DNA from: DATGQT01 sp033720695
GTDB taxonomy: Bacteria > Bacteroidota > Rhodothermia > Rhodothermales > Rubricoccaceae
DNA length: 12,164 bases
NCBI GenBank assembly: GCA_033720695.1
Contig: JAWWCA010000109.1
Span: forward strand, 1-12,164
Direction of reading: 5' to 3'
The notes beneath the pieces are model-generated. The model made no database searches, was not told where the DNA came from, and saw only the letters and a program-made list of their open reading frames with translations. This document shows positions 1-7,502 of the stretch, in pieces (the stretch's first letter is position 1; each line of letters opens with the position of its first letter). Both the position numbers and the translations under genes were made by a program.

Positions 1-169
1 GGCGCGCGGCCTCCGCGACGCCCTCGCCGTCCCCGGCGCCGCCGTCCACCTCTACGGCAAGCGCACGAGCCGCCCCCGCCGCAAGATGGGCCACGTCACC
101 GTCACCGCCGACGACCCCGAGACGGCCCGCGCGCAGGCCGAGCACGCCGCCTCCCTGATCCGGCTCTGA
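1..169 (+). CDS. purK: N5-carboxyaminoimidazole ribonucleotide synthase, C-terminal end (partial)
   Basis: This is the last 55 residues of a gene that begins left of the window; the frame starts at base 2 and ends with TGA at 167-169. PurK is the cytosolic ATP-grasp enzyme that carboxylates AIR to N5-CAIR with ATP and bicarbonate, the step just before PurE. The visible fragment carries the C-terminal PurK signature HLYGK, then R-P-R-R-K-M-G-H-V-T-V, which contacts nucleotide in the family, followed by a helix rich in Ala, Glu and Arg. The fragment is too short to stand alone, but purE lies 62 bp downstream on the same strand and the purK-purE pairing is common, which supports the call. The N-terminal and central ATP-grasp domains cannot be assessed here. 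Confidence 0.9.
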   Translation, partial: ARGLRDALAVPGAAVHLYGKRTSRPRRKMGHVTVTADDPETARAQAEHAASLIRL

Positions 170-231
170 CCCTCCCGGCCAGCGTCCCGGACGACCCGGT
201 CGCCCTTCTCTACTCCCGACGCGCAGCCGCG

Positions 232-759
232 ATGCCTGACCCTCCGCCCCCGGACGCCCGCCCCCCGCTCGTCGGCCTCGCCATGGGCAGCGAGAGCGAC
301 TGGCCCACGATGGAGGCCGCCGCCGCCGTCCTCCGCGACTTCGGCGTGCCGTTCGAGGCCCGTGTGCTCTCGGCCCACCGCACGCCCGAGGCCATGGCCG
401 AGTATGCCCGGACCGCCGCCGGGCGCGGGCTCAAGGTGATCGTGGCCGGCGCGGGCGGCGCGGCCCACCTGCCGGGCATGATCGCCGCGGGCACGACGCT
501 CCCGGTCGTCGGCGTGCCCGTCCCGACGAAGCACCTCGGCGGGCTCGACTCCCTCCTCTCCATCGTCCAGATGCCTGGCGGCGTGCCCGTCGCGACTGTC
601 GCGGTGGGCGGGGCGAAGAACGCCGGCCTCCTCGCCGTCCAGATCCTCGCGACGGCCGACGACGCCCTCGCCCAGACGCTGGCGTCGTACAAGGCCGACC
701 TCAAGGAGAAGGTGTCCGGGATGGACGCGCGCGTGCAGGCGAACGCTACCGGAGGATGA
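232..759 (+). CDS. purE: N5-carboxyaminoimidazole ribonucleotide mutase (class I PurE)
   Basis: PurE isomerises N5-CAIR to CAIR in de novo purine synthesis and acts in the cytosol as an octamer in class I enzymes. The 175-residue product has the usual length. Motifs seen: GSESDWPTM at 19-27 (phosphate/substrate loop), SAHRTP at 47-52 containing the catalytic His, GAGGAAHLPGM at 73-83, and DSLLSIVQMPGGVPV at 106-120. The last is typical of class I (N5-CAIR mutase) rather than class II (AIR carboxylase); a PurK partner next door agrees. The ATG at 232 leaves a Pro-rich N-terminal extension of about 12 residues. No clear Shine-Dalgarno precedes it. The gene is probably co-transcribed with purK. 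Its stop lies inside the end of the convergent minus-strand gene (14 bp overlap). Confidence 0.97.
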   Translation: MPDPPPPDARPPLVGLAMGSESDWPTMEAAAAVLRDFGVPFEARVLSAHRTPEAMAEYARTAAGRGLKVIVAGAGGAAHLPGMIAAGTTLPVVGVPVPTKHLGGLDSLLSIVQMPGGVPVATVAVGGAKNAGLLAVQILATADDALAQTLASYKADLKEKVSGMDARVQANATGG

Positions 760-2353
760 CGAGCCTCTGGCTCTCGACGAACGTCTCGCCCCGCACCCGG
801 ACCACGTAGACCCCCGGCGCGAGGCTCTCGGTGTCGAGGGCGAGCCGGGCGGGGGCGCCCGCCGCCACGACCTCGGCGAGCACCGACGCCACACGCCGGC
901 CCTGCACGTCGAACACCTCGGCCGTCACGGCTTCCGTCGCCTCCAGCGCCAGCGTCAGCGTGGCCCCGCCGCGCGCAGGGTTCGGAGCCAGGCGCATCCG
1001 CACGGGCGTCGCCGAGGCCGCCTGCGACGCGGAGGCGGTGAGGAACGACGGCTGCCTGCCCCACGCGAGCGGCTCTCGCGGGGCCGACGGCGCTGGGACG
1101 CCGCTCTTCGACAGGAAGAACACGGACTCGTCAAGGAGAGCGCCCGTCGCGAAGTCGCCCACGCGGAGGCGGATGGTGTAGGAGCCGGCCGGCGCAGCGC
1201 CCGGGACGGTCTGCGTGAACGTGATGGGCCCGACCGACTGCCCCGGCGTGAACGTCAGCGTCTGCGGGCCGAGGAACGGCCCGTACGGGCTCCCGTTGGG
1301 GAGCACGGCGTCCACCCACGCCTGGAACGTTTGCGTCTCCGGCGACGGGTTGCTGAGCGCGACCGTGAACGAGAAGGGGCCGCCCTCGGGCGGGATCCCC
1401 CCGTCGCCGATCCGGGTGGCCGTGGCATCGATGCCAGGCACGCACGCACCACCCGACGTCGTCGTGCGCAGCAGGACGCCCCCCTCTCCCGCCACGAGGT
1501 ACTTGCTGTTCGAGAGCATGTCGGCGGCGTAGAGGTCGGCCGTGACGCCGGTCGTCATGTGGCACCAGGTGGCGCCGCTGTCGGTGGACTTCAGCGCGAG
1601 CCCGTCGTCGCCGACGGCGAGGAGCCAGTCGGCGTTGAGCTTGCTGACGGACACGGCGCGGATCGTCCGCTGCGTGCCGCTGGCGCGGGGCGTCCAGGTG
1701 TCCCCGAGCACGGACGTGAGGACGGTCCCCGCCTCCCCGACGGCGACGAGCGTGTTGCCGGCCTTGAACCGGATGCCGAGGAGGTCGCGCGTCGTGCCCG
1801 AGGCGGCGGGCGTCCACACGGTGCTGACCTCGGTCCCCTTCAGGATGGTGCCGTCGTCGCCCACCGCCCAGGCCGTGCTGACGGTGCCGCCGACGCCGGC
1901 GCGGAGCGGGACGGTGCCGGTGTGGACCTGCGCCCAGGTTTGACCGAGGTCGTCGGACTTCCAGAGGCTCCCGCCGCTGCCGGCGGCGAGGGCCTGCCCG
2001 CTTGTCCGCGAGAAGAGAACGACGTCCTCGGCGGTCGGGACATCTCGGTTGTTCCAGACGCCGAGGTTGTCGCGGACCCGGACGGTGCCCGCGGCCCCTC
2101 CCACCCAGACCTGCGACGACGAGGGATGGAGGACCGACAGGAGGTCGTCGGAGGTCCCCACCGCCACGGGCGTCCACACCGTGTGGTCGGCGTTGGCGAG
2201 GGCCACGAAGCCGCCGTCGCCGACGACGTAGTTGCTGAAGCCGAGGTCGTCGAGGGCGCGGAGGGTTCCGGTCGTCCCCGTAGGAACGGCGGTCCAGTCC
2301 TGCGCGGCGGCGGGCAGGGCGAGGGCGAGGAGGAGCAGGATGGCGAAGCGCAT
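746..2353 (-). CDS. Secreted propeller-like repeat protein with type IX secretion C-terminal sorting domain
   Basis: The product has 535 residues. Residues 1-17 are a Sec signal peptide (MRFAILLLLALALPAAA, cut before QDW). Residues 19-305 hold seven units with a G-x-x-G core (VGDGG, GGAAG, AGSGG, VGDDG, VGEAG, VGDDG, AGEGG) spaced 39-42 residues apart, each with Trp-Thr and Ser/Gly-Thr turns as in YCF48/BNR-type beta-propellers. Residues 310-415 look like an Ig/FN3-type beta domain. Residues 455-535 are a Por secretion C-terminal sorting domain: APNPARGG, then the FDVQGRRV strand, then L-x-P-G-V-Y-V-V-R-V and a basic end. In this family the tail directs export through type IX secretion and surface anchoring or release. 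Cys264 and Cys304 may form a disulfide. The substrate is unknown. It is the last gene of the minus-strand exported-protein block, 50 bp after its neighbour. Confidence 0.88.
   Translation of the reverse strand: MRFAILLLLALALPAAAQDWTAVPTGTTGTLRALDDLGFSNYVVGDGGFVALANADHTVWTPVAVGTSDDLLSVLHPSSSQVWVGGAAGTVRVRDNLGVWNNRDVPTAEDVVLFSRTSGQALAAGSGGSLWKSDDLGQTWAQVHTGTVPLRAGVGGTVSTAWAVGDDGTILKGTEVSTVWTPAASGTTRDLLGIRFKAGNTLVAVGEAGTVLTSVLGDTWTPRASGTQRTIRAVSVSKLNADWLLAVGDDGLALKSTDSGATWCHMTTGVTADLYAADMLSNSKYLVAGEGGVLLRTTTSGGACVPGIDATATRIGDGGIPPEGGPFSFTVALSNPSPETQTFQAWVDAVLPNGSPYGPFLGPQTLTFTPGQSVGPITFTQTVPGAAPAGSYTIRLRVGDFATGALLDESVFFLSKSGVPAPSAPREPLAWGRQPSFLTASASQAASATPVRMRLAPNPARGGATLTLALEATEAVTAEVFDVQGRRVASVLAEVVAAGAPARLALDTESLAPGVYVVRVRGETFVESQRLVILR
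1439..2299 (-). repeat. Seven protein-level repeats, about 41 residues each
   Basis: Within the sorting-tail protein, a G-x-x-G turn followed by a short strand and a Trp-containing loop recurs near residues 45, 86, 125, 165, 206, 248 and 289. The 39-42 residue period and the count of seven suggest one seven-bladed propeller. The repeats have diverged at DNA level and are visible mainly in the protein. The fold is inferred from periodicity, not modelled. Confidence 0.65.
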
Positions 2354-2403
2354 GGCGATCGGGGCTGTTCATCCTCAATATCGCCGTCCGCATCCGATTC
2401 CCC

Positions 2404-2811
2404 TCACCGTCCCTCGTTCGCAGGGAGCACGAGCCGGCAGTCGCCCTGCCCGTACGACCAGCACGGATCGGGCGGCGGATCGGCAGCCCGCGGGGACCTC
2501 CACCGCGCCTCCAGCCAGCGACGCTCGTGCCGGTCCCGGGCGAGCCGGTCCAGCACACGCCGGTCGTGCGACATCATCGGTGGGATGCCAGCGAGGGGGA
2601 GCCGCGCCGGGGCGAGCAGCCTGCGGGCCTCCGCCCGCCGCATGGACCGGCGGAGCTCGGCGACCGGAAAGCACGCGTCGACGTGGTACCGCACCGCCTC
2701 ACCCTCTGCAGGCGCGACGAGCGGACGGGGCGGCAGCGGCGGCACGCCCTGCGCCGGCGCGGTGCCCGCCGAGGCGAGCCCGGCGGCGAGCACGATCAGC
2801 GCCCGGCGCAC
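2404..2811 (-). CDS. Small exported protein of unknown function, coupled to the upstream GWxTD gene
   Basis: I do not recognise this 135-residue protein. The GTG start (2811-2809) shares one base with the TAG stop of the upstream GWxTD gene (TAGTG), an arrangement that favours translational coupling. The N-terminus looks like a Sec signal peptide: VRRALIVLAAGLASAGTAPAQ, with a cut after about residue 20. The mature part is Pro-rich at first (PPLPPRP at 24-30), then basic and helical (residues 51-110, many Arg), and ends in a Cys-containing segment (PCWSYGQGDC, Cys117 and Cys125; Cys47 is further upstream). Third codon positions are almost all G or C, as in its neighbours, which supports real coding. 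A periplasmic or surface accessory to the GWxTD proteins is possible but is inference. Confidence 0.65.
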   Translation of the reverse strand: MRRALIVLAAGLASAGTAPAQGVPPLPPRPLVAPAEGEAVRYHVDACFPVAELRRSMRRAEARRLLAPARLPLAGIPPMMSHDRRVLDRLARDRHERRWLEARWRSPRAADPPPDPCWSYGQGDCRLVLPANEGR

Positions 2812-5267
2812 TACTCGAGGTACAGGTCCGTCGTCTCCTCGACCGTCCGGCCCGAGATCCGGTCGCGGATGCGGAGCGTGAGGGTGTAGAAGCCGGGCTC
2901 CTGCTCGGCCGCGTCGAGGATCACGTACTGCGCGTCGTCGGCGCGGTCGCCCTGCACGGGGTAGCGCGTCGAGACGCCGCGCTCGCCGCCGCCGAAGATG
3001 CTGCGGGCGAGGCGGGCGATGCCGGAGGAGGTATCCTTGGGCCGGAGCTCGGCCTCCACCTCGTAGTCGCTCTGCCCGCCCGTCAGCCCGAGGTTGTAGA
3101 CCTCGAAGAAGAGGTAGACCGGCTGCGCGTGGTTGAACACGCTCCACGGCGCCGGCTGGATGGCGAGGCCGTCGCGGACGACGTGGCCGGGGATCCGGGC
3201 CTCGTCGGTCTCCTCGACGAGGTAGGCGAGCATGATGCTCGAGAGCGCGAGGTCGGTGCCGTCGTAGCCGGGCACGGCGATGTCGCGGCGCTGCACGGCG
3301 CTGGTCCCGCCGCCAACGGTCTCGAACTCGACCGAGACGGTGTGCGTGCCGGGCGGGGCCTCCATGGCCTGGGTGTCGGTCCAGAGCTGGACGTCTTCGA
3401 AGGACGCGACCTGGCTCGCGTTGAGGCCGTAGAGCGTGCGCCGCCGCTCCACGAGGACGTCGCGGGCGTCGGAGATGAGGAAGGCGCCGGTCTGGATCGT
3501 GAGGTCCACGACGTCGCTCTCGGCGGGATCGAAGGAGTCGGCGACGGGGATGCCGTAGTGGACGTAGACGTCGGTCTGGCCGTCGTCGCCGTCGAAGGTC
3601 GTGACGAGGTAGGGGAGGCCGATGCGGCGGCCGGGCGGCTCGTAGTCGTAGCGCTCGGGCGTCTCGCGGAAGGTCTCGCGCGCGATCCGCTCGTAGTCCA
3701 TGTTGTCGACGGCGGCGGAGGCGGGGCCGGTCAGCGCGAAGAGGTCGGCCGGGGGCGAGTAGAGGCGGAACTCGCCGTTGCGGAAGGGGTCCTCGAAGAC
3801 GAGCTTGAAGTCGCCGTAGTCCCAGATGTTGAAGCGGTTGGCCTCGGTCGCCTCGATGGGGTTCGAGAGCGCGGGGCGCTCGAACCCGTCGCGGTCGGGC
3901 CCCTCGGCGCGGGCGGCGAAGTTCTCGAGCACCTGCTGGAAGCTGCCCGTGATGACGACGTCGGCCTCGGGCACGCCGTAGCGGACGTGGACCTTGCCGC
4001 GCTGGGTCTCCCAGCCGGGGAGGCCGAGGTCCTCCGAGCGGTACATGAGGTCGGCGTAGGTGAGGCGGGCGTAGTGCTCGAGGCGTCGCTCGTTGTAGGG
4101 GGTGAGGTAGCGCGGCTCCTGGCTCGTCCAGAACCGGCTGGCGACGGTCTCGGGGTCGGCCTCGTAGCGGGCCTGCTCGTCCTCGGGCAGGAGGAGCGCG
4201 ATGTCGTCGAAGACGGCGCGGCGCTCGGGCCCCATCCGTTCGAGCGCCTCGCCGAAGGAGACGGCCGCGGCGTCGTCTCGCCCGAGCCGGTGGTTGGCGA
4301 GGCCGAGGTAGAGCCACGTCTCGACGTCGTCGGGGAAGTAGACGAGCATCTGGGCGAGGAGGCCGGAGGCCTCGTCCCACTCCCCGGCGAGGCTGTGGAG
4401 CCGCACGAGGTGGTCGTAGACGGCCCGGCGCCGGGGGTCGCTCTCGAGCGCCTTCGTGAGGTGGAAGACGGCGAGGCGGTAGGCGCCGTCGGCGCGGCGG
4501 CTGAGGTCGATGCTCCGGGCGCCCTGCGACCGGATGACGTCGAGGTTGAACCGGTCGGTGACGTCGATCTCGCCCGGCGCGTTGAGGTCGTAGAACTGCC
4601 GGAGCTGGGCCAGCACGTTGGCGTCGGAGATCGTCCGGTTGGCGTCGTCGAGGATCTGCCCCGTCGACGCGTTGACCTCCTGCTGGTTGAAGGCGAGGCT
4701 GCCGAGGTCGTCGTTCTGCTCGTCGGAGCCGGTGGGCCCGCGGCTGGCGAACTGCATGCCCGGGAGGGCGATGGCGTTGCGGTAGTAGTAGTAGTCGCGG
4801 ATGTAGTAGACGCCGAACTCCTCGTGGGCGAAGCCGTTGTCGGGGTCGCGCTCGAGGATGGCCTGGGCGAGGTCGAGCCGCCGCCGCTGCTGCTGCATCT
4901 CCTGGAAGAAGTTCCACGTCTCCTCGCTGCGGAGCTGCTGGAGCTCGGCGACCTGGTAGCGGAGGTTCTCGGGGTCGAGGGCGCGGGCGCGGGCGATGTG
5001 GTCGCCGGCAAGGTCCTCGTCGCGGAGGGGGGTGTCGTAGTAGATGCGGGCAAGGAGGAAGTGGGCCTCGGCGTCGTCGGGGTTGGCCTGGACGGCGCGC
5101 TCGAAGAGGCGGCGGGCGTCCTCGTACCGGGCGTCGCGGTAGGCCTGGATGCCCTCCTGGAGCACCGGATCGGGCCGGTCACCCTCGGCGTCCGGGGCCT
5201 GCGCCCAGGCGCCGGCCGGCAGCAGCAACGTCGCGAGGAGGAGGCAGACGGGGCGGAGGCGGTTCAT
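2811..5267 (-). CDS. GWxTD-domain exported protein with N-terminal TPRs (downstream paralogue)
   Basis: The product has 818 residues from the ATG at 5267. Another ATG four codons upstream (5279) is possible, but it would put a Glu in the signal-peptide n-region. The signal peptide is MNRLRPVCLLLATLLLPAGAWA, cut before QAPD. Residues 34-100 form TPR-like helices (EGIQAYRDARYEDARRLF; A-N-P-D-D-A-E-A-H-F). A Tyr-rich patch D-YYYY-R follows. The GWxTD region begins near Gly418 with GWETQRG and continues KVHVRYGVPEADVV. A beta-rich C-terminal part contains IQPAP and a QYVILD motif near the end. There is no type IX sorting tail, so it probably stays periplasmic or in the outer membrane. GWxTD proteins have no agreed biochemical function. 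The Asp of GWxTD is Gln here. It lies 58 bp after a paralogue and overlaps the next small gene by one base. Confidence 0.88.
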   Translation of the reverse strand: MNRLRPVCLLLATLLLPAGAWAQAPDAEGDRPDPVLQEGIQAYRDARYEDARRLFERAVQANPDDAEAHFLLARIYYDTPLRDEDLAGDHIARARALDPENLRYQVAELQQLRSEETWNFFQEMQQQRRRLDLAQAILERDPDNGFAHEEFGVYYIRDYYYYRNAIALPGMQFASRGPTGSDEQNDDLGSLAFNQQEVNASTGQILDDANRTISDANVLAQLRQFYDLNAPGEIDVTDRFNLDVIRSQGARSIDLSRRADGAYRLAVFHLTKALESDPRRRAVYDHLVRLHSLAGEWDEASGLLAQMLVYFPDDVETWLYLGLANHRLGRDDAAAVSFGEALERMGPERRAVFDDIALLLPEDEQARYEADPETVASRFWTSQEPRYLTPYNERRLEHYARLTYADLMYRSEDLGLPGWETQRGKVHVRYGVPEADVVITGSFQQVLENFAARAEGPDRDGFERPALSNPIEATEANRFNIWDYGDFKLVFEDPFRNGEFRLYSPPADLFALTGPASAAVDNMDYERIARETFRETPERYDYEPPGRRIGLPYLVTTFDGDDGQTDVYVHYGIPVADSFDPAESDVVDLTIQTGAFLISDARDVLVERRRTLYGLNASQVASFEDVQLWTDTQAMEAPPGTHTVSVEFETVGGGTSAVQRRDIAVPGYDGTDLALSSIMLAYLVEETDEARIPGHVVRDGLAIQPAPWSVFNHAQPVYLFFEVYNLGLTGGQSDYEVEAELRPKDTSSGIARLARSIFGGGERGVSTRYPVQGDRADDAQYVILDAAEQEPGFYTLTLRIRDRISGRTVEETTDLYLE

Positions 5268-5325
5268 GGCTTCAGGCATCGGTGGGAGGGTCAGACGCCG
5301 CGGCCGTGGCGGCGGTTGCGACGCG

Positions 5326-7404
5326 TCAGTCGAGGTCGAGGCGGCGGGCGGCCTCGGCCGTGGCGCCGGTGTGGCGGTCGGTGAAGCGGAGGGTGAGGAC
5401 GTAGGCGCCCGGCGGCTGCCCGGCCGTGTCGAGGATCACGTACTGCCCCTCGTCGGGCGACGCCCCAGCGGCGTCGAAGCGGACGGAGACGCCCTCGGGC
5501 GCGCGCCGGCCGAGGAGGAAGCGGGCCGCCCGCGCGAGGGCGCCCGCCTCGTCGGCCGGTTTCAGAACGGCCTCGACAGCGTACCTCGTGCCCCCGTCGC
5601 GGAGGGCGAGCCCGTACACCTCCGCGTAGAGGTAGACCGGCTCGCCGGCTGCGAAGCGCGCCTGCGGCGCGGGCTGGATCACGAACGGCCCGCGGCGGAC
5701 GCGCCCTGCGCCCACCGGCCCGTCCACTTCCTCGACGAGGAGCGCGGGCAGCAGGCTGGAAAGCCGGAGGCCGCCCCCGGTGTAGTCCGGCAGCACGGCG
5801 CGGAGGCGCTGAACGCCCACCGCCCCGGTCCGCGCCTGCTCGAACTCGACGGCGAGAGTATAGTCGCCGGGGGGAGCGGCGAGGGTGAGGCCACCGGTCC
5901 AGAACAGCCGCCCCTCGGTGCGGTGCGCCGCGGCGCCGTCCAGCCGGGCGATGGGCCGGCGCGCCTCGGCCACCACCTCCGAGCCCGCACCGAGAAGGAA
6001 CAACCCGCTCTCGATTCCCAGCTCCGCACCGCTCAGGGTGCCGTCGGCGAGCGGGATGCTGAGAGGCGCGACGACCTCGGTCGTTCCGCCCTCCCCCCGG
6101 AACGTGGCGACGGACGCGGGGAACGACGTCAGCCCCTCGGGGCGGTAGACGAACCGCTCGGGTTGCTGTCGGAAGAGGCTCCGTGCGCGAGTGGCCTCGT
6201 CGGGGCCGAAGGCCGAGGATGGGAAGTCGTAGTCGCCGCTGCGGAATTCGTCCTCGAAGAGGAGGTCGAAGCCGTCGTCGCCGTCGGCCGGGGCGTAGGC
6301 CCACCGCTCGTAGGCGCCGAAGTCGCGGGCGATGACGTTGTTGGCGAGCCAGGAGCCATCGGCGTCGGGGAGGCCGTAGCGGACGACGACCTCGCCGCGC
6401 GGGGTGTCCCACCCCCGCGTGCCGCGGACGGGATCGGCGAAGAGGAGGTCGGCGAGGGCGAGGCGGGCGTAGTGGGCCAGCCGTCGCTCGTTCTCGTCCG
6501 AGAGCAGGCGCGGGTCGCGGGCTCGCCAGAACCGCTCCGCGAAGGCCACCGAATCGGCCGCGTAGGCGGCTCGCTCCGCGTCGTCGAGGAAGCGATCAAG
6601 CGACGCGAAGGCCGCACGGTCGTGGGGCGGAAGCGCGTCGAGGGCGGCCTCGAAGAGCCGGGCAGCGGCCTCGGTGTCGTGCTGTCGGTACGCCGCGAGC
6701 CCGAGGGCGAGCACCGCGGCGGGGTCACCGGGTCGGGCCTCGGCGAAGCCTCGGGCGGCCTGTGCGAGCGCCGCGTCGTCGCGGGCGTTGGCGTGGACCC
6801 GGAGGCGGAGGCGGTGCGCCCGCGGCGACGCGGGGTTCCGGGCGAGGGCGGCGTCGAGGTGCTCGGCGGCGCGGGCGAGGGCGCGGTTGGCGGCGCCGCT
6901 GTTGCCCCGCGCGCTCGCCGGGTCCCACCCCCCGGCGCGCTGGGCGAGCGAGCGCTGCCACCCGAACTCACCGAAGGCGCGGAGGGCAAGCTCCTCGTGG
7001 GCGAGCGCGCTGCCGGGGTCCCGCTCCAAGATGCGGCGCGCGAGGGCGGGGCGGCGGGTGTCGGAGAGGCTGAAGGCGCGGTTCTCCGGGAGCACGCGGC
7101 GGAGCGCTTCGAGCTTGGCTTCGAGGAAGCGGACGTCCTCCGGGTCGAGGCGGAGGGCGGCGTCGCGGTGGCGGGCCACCTGGCGCTCGTCGGGCGGCCG
7201 GCCGGCGGCGAAGGCCCGAGCGAGGGCGTAGTGTGCGTCGGGGTCCTCGGGCGTGGCCTCCACGGCCGCGCGGAGCAGCCGCGCCGCCTCGTCGGAGTCG
7301 CCGGCCTCCAGCGCATCCACCCCGGCGTGGTACGGCGCGACGCCCGGCCCCTGCGCCAGGGCGGCCGGGGCGACGAGGCTGAGGGCGAGCGCGAAACGGC
7401 GCAT
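5326..7404 (-). CDS. GWxTD-domain exported protein with N-terminal TPRs (upstream paralogue)
   Basis: The product has 692 residues from the ATG at 7404, giving the signal peptide MRRFALALSLVAPAALA, cut before QGPG. A GTG at 7422 would add six residues and has AAGGGGAG six bases upstream, so the start is not settled. Residues 24-100 and about 170-280 contain TPR-like helices (AGVDALEAGDSDEAARLLR; DTEAAARLFEAALDALP). The GWxTD region starts at Gly331 with GWDTPRG, then EVVVRYGLPDADGSW. The C-terminal half shares blocks with the downstream paralogue: LSSLLPALLVEE, VIQPAP, GEPVYLYAEVYGLAL and GQYVILDTAG. The two therefore arose by tandem duplication but have diverged strongly. No sorting tail or lipobox is present. 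The Asp of the motif is Pro here. It is the first gene of the exported block, 98 bp after tyrS. Confidence 0.88.
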   Translation of the reverse strand: MRRFALALSLVAPAALAQGPGVAPYHAGVDALEAGDSDEAARLLRAAVEATPEDPDAHYALARAFAAGRPPDERQVARHRDAALRLDPEDVRFLEAKLEALRRVLPENRAFSLSDTRRPALARRILERDPGSALAHEELALRAFGEFGWQRSLAQRAGGWDPASARGNSGAANRALARAAEHLDAALARNPASPRAHRLRLRVHANARDDAALAQAARGFAEARPGDPAAVLALGLAAYRQHDTEAAARLFEAALDALPPHDRAAFASLDRFLDDAERAAYAADSVAFAERFWRARDPRLLSDENERRLAHYARLALADLLFADPVRGTRGWDTPRGEVVVRYGLPDADGSWLANNVIARDFGAYERWAYAPADGDDGFDLLFEDEFRSGDYDFPSSAFGPDEATRARSLFRQQPERFVYRPEGLTSFPASVATFRGEGGTTEVVAPLSIPLADGTLSGAELGIESGLFLLGAGSEVVAEARRPIARLDGAAAHRTEGRLFWTGGLTLAAPPGDYTLAVEFEQARTGAVGVQRLRAVLPDYTGGGLRLSSLLPALLVEEVDGPVGAGRVRRGPFVIQPAPQARFAAGEPVYLYAEVYGLALRDGGTRYAVEAVLKPADEAGALARAARFLLGRRAPEGVSVRFDAAGASPDEGQYVILDTAGQPPGAYVLTLRFTDRHTGATAEAARRLDLD

Positions 7405-7434
7405 GAGGCGAACGGAGGGCACCGGTGGCTCCCC

Positions 7435-7463
7435 TTGTTAGGGCGGTGCAGCGCGCAAGTCAA
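7435..7463 (-). promoter_or_regulatory. Candidate sigma70-like promoter for the GWxTD block
   Basis: Read on the minus strand, TTGACT (7463-7458) and TAACAA (7440-7435) are separated by exactly 17 bp in the gap between tyrS and the GWxTD pair. The -35 match to the classical consensus is good and the -10 match is weak. Transcription would begin near 7428, giving a short leader before the ATG at 7404 but almost none before the GTG at 7422. An AAGGGGAG element (7436-7429) overlaps the -10 box and could instead be a ribosome binding site for that GTG. Bacteroidota often use a different promoter consensus, so confidence is low. Confidence 0.25.
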
Positions 7464-7464
7464 G

Positions 7465-7482
7465 CGAAATCGGCGGAGCCGA
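7465..7482 (-). terminator. Weak candidate terminator after tyrS
   Basis: On the minus strand TCGGC-TCC-GCCGA forms a perfect 5-bp stem with a 3-base loop and is followed by TTT, 20 bp after the tyrS stop. The stem and U-tract are short, so this may be chance. Confidence 0.25.
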
Positions 7483-7502
7483 CGCCAGGGCCTGCTGAAC
7501 GG

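Noticed and set aside
2354..2403. Promoter or start-blocking hairpin in front of the secreted-protein gene (TATTGA; GGCGAT/ATCGCC arms)
   Set aside because: The -10 like match has no good -35, and the 6-bp arms with a 20-base loop are weak; both may be chance.
1331..2881. 516-codon plus-strand open frame opposite the secreted propeller-like gene
   Set aside because: It has Arg/Gly/Ala-rich shadow composition and would cover the opposite strand of two genes with convincing signal peptides.
4783..4795. GTA triplet run as a microsatellite
   Set aside because: It only encodes a short Tyr run in the GWxTD protein and is too short to call a repeat locus.
2232..5384. 1050-codon plus-strand open frame antisense to the downstream GWxTD gene
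   Set aside because: It is a shadow frame in very GC-rich DNA. The product is a monotonous Val/Gly/Glu/Ala sequence with no domains, while the minus-strand frame has a signal peptide, TPRs and the GWxTD motif.
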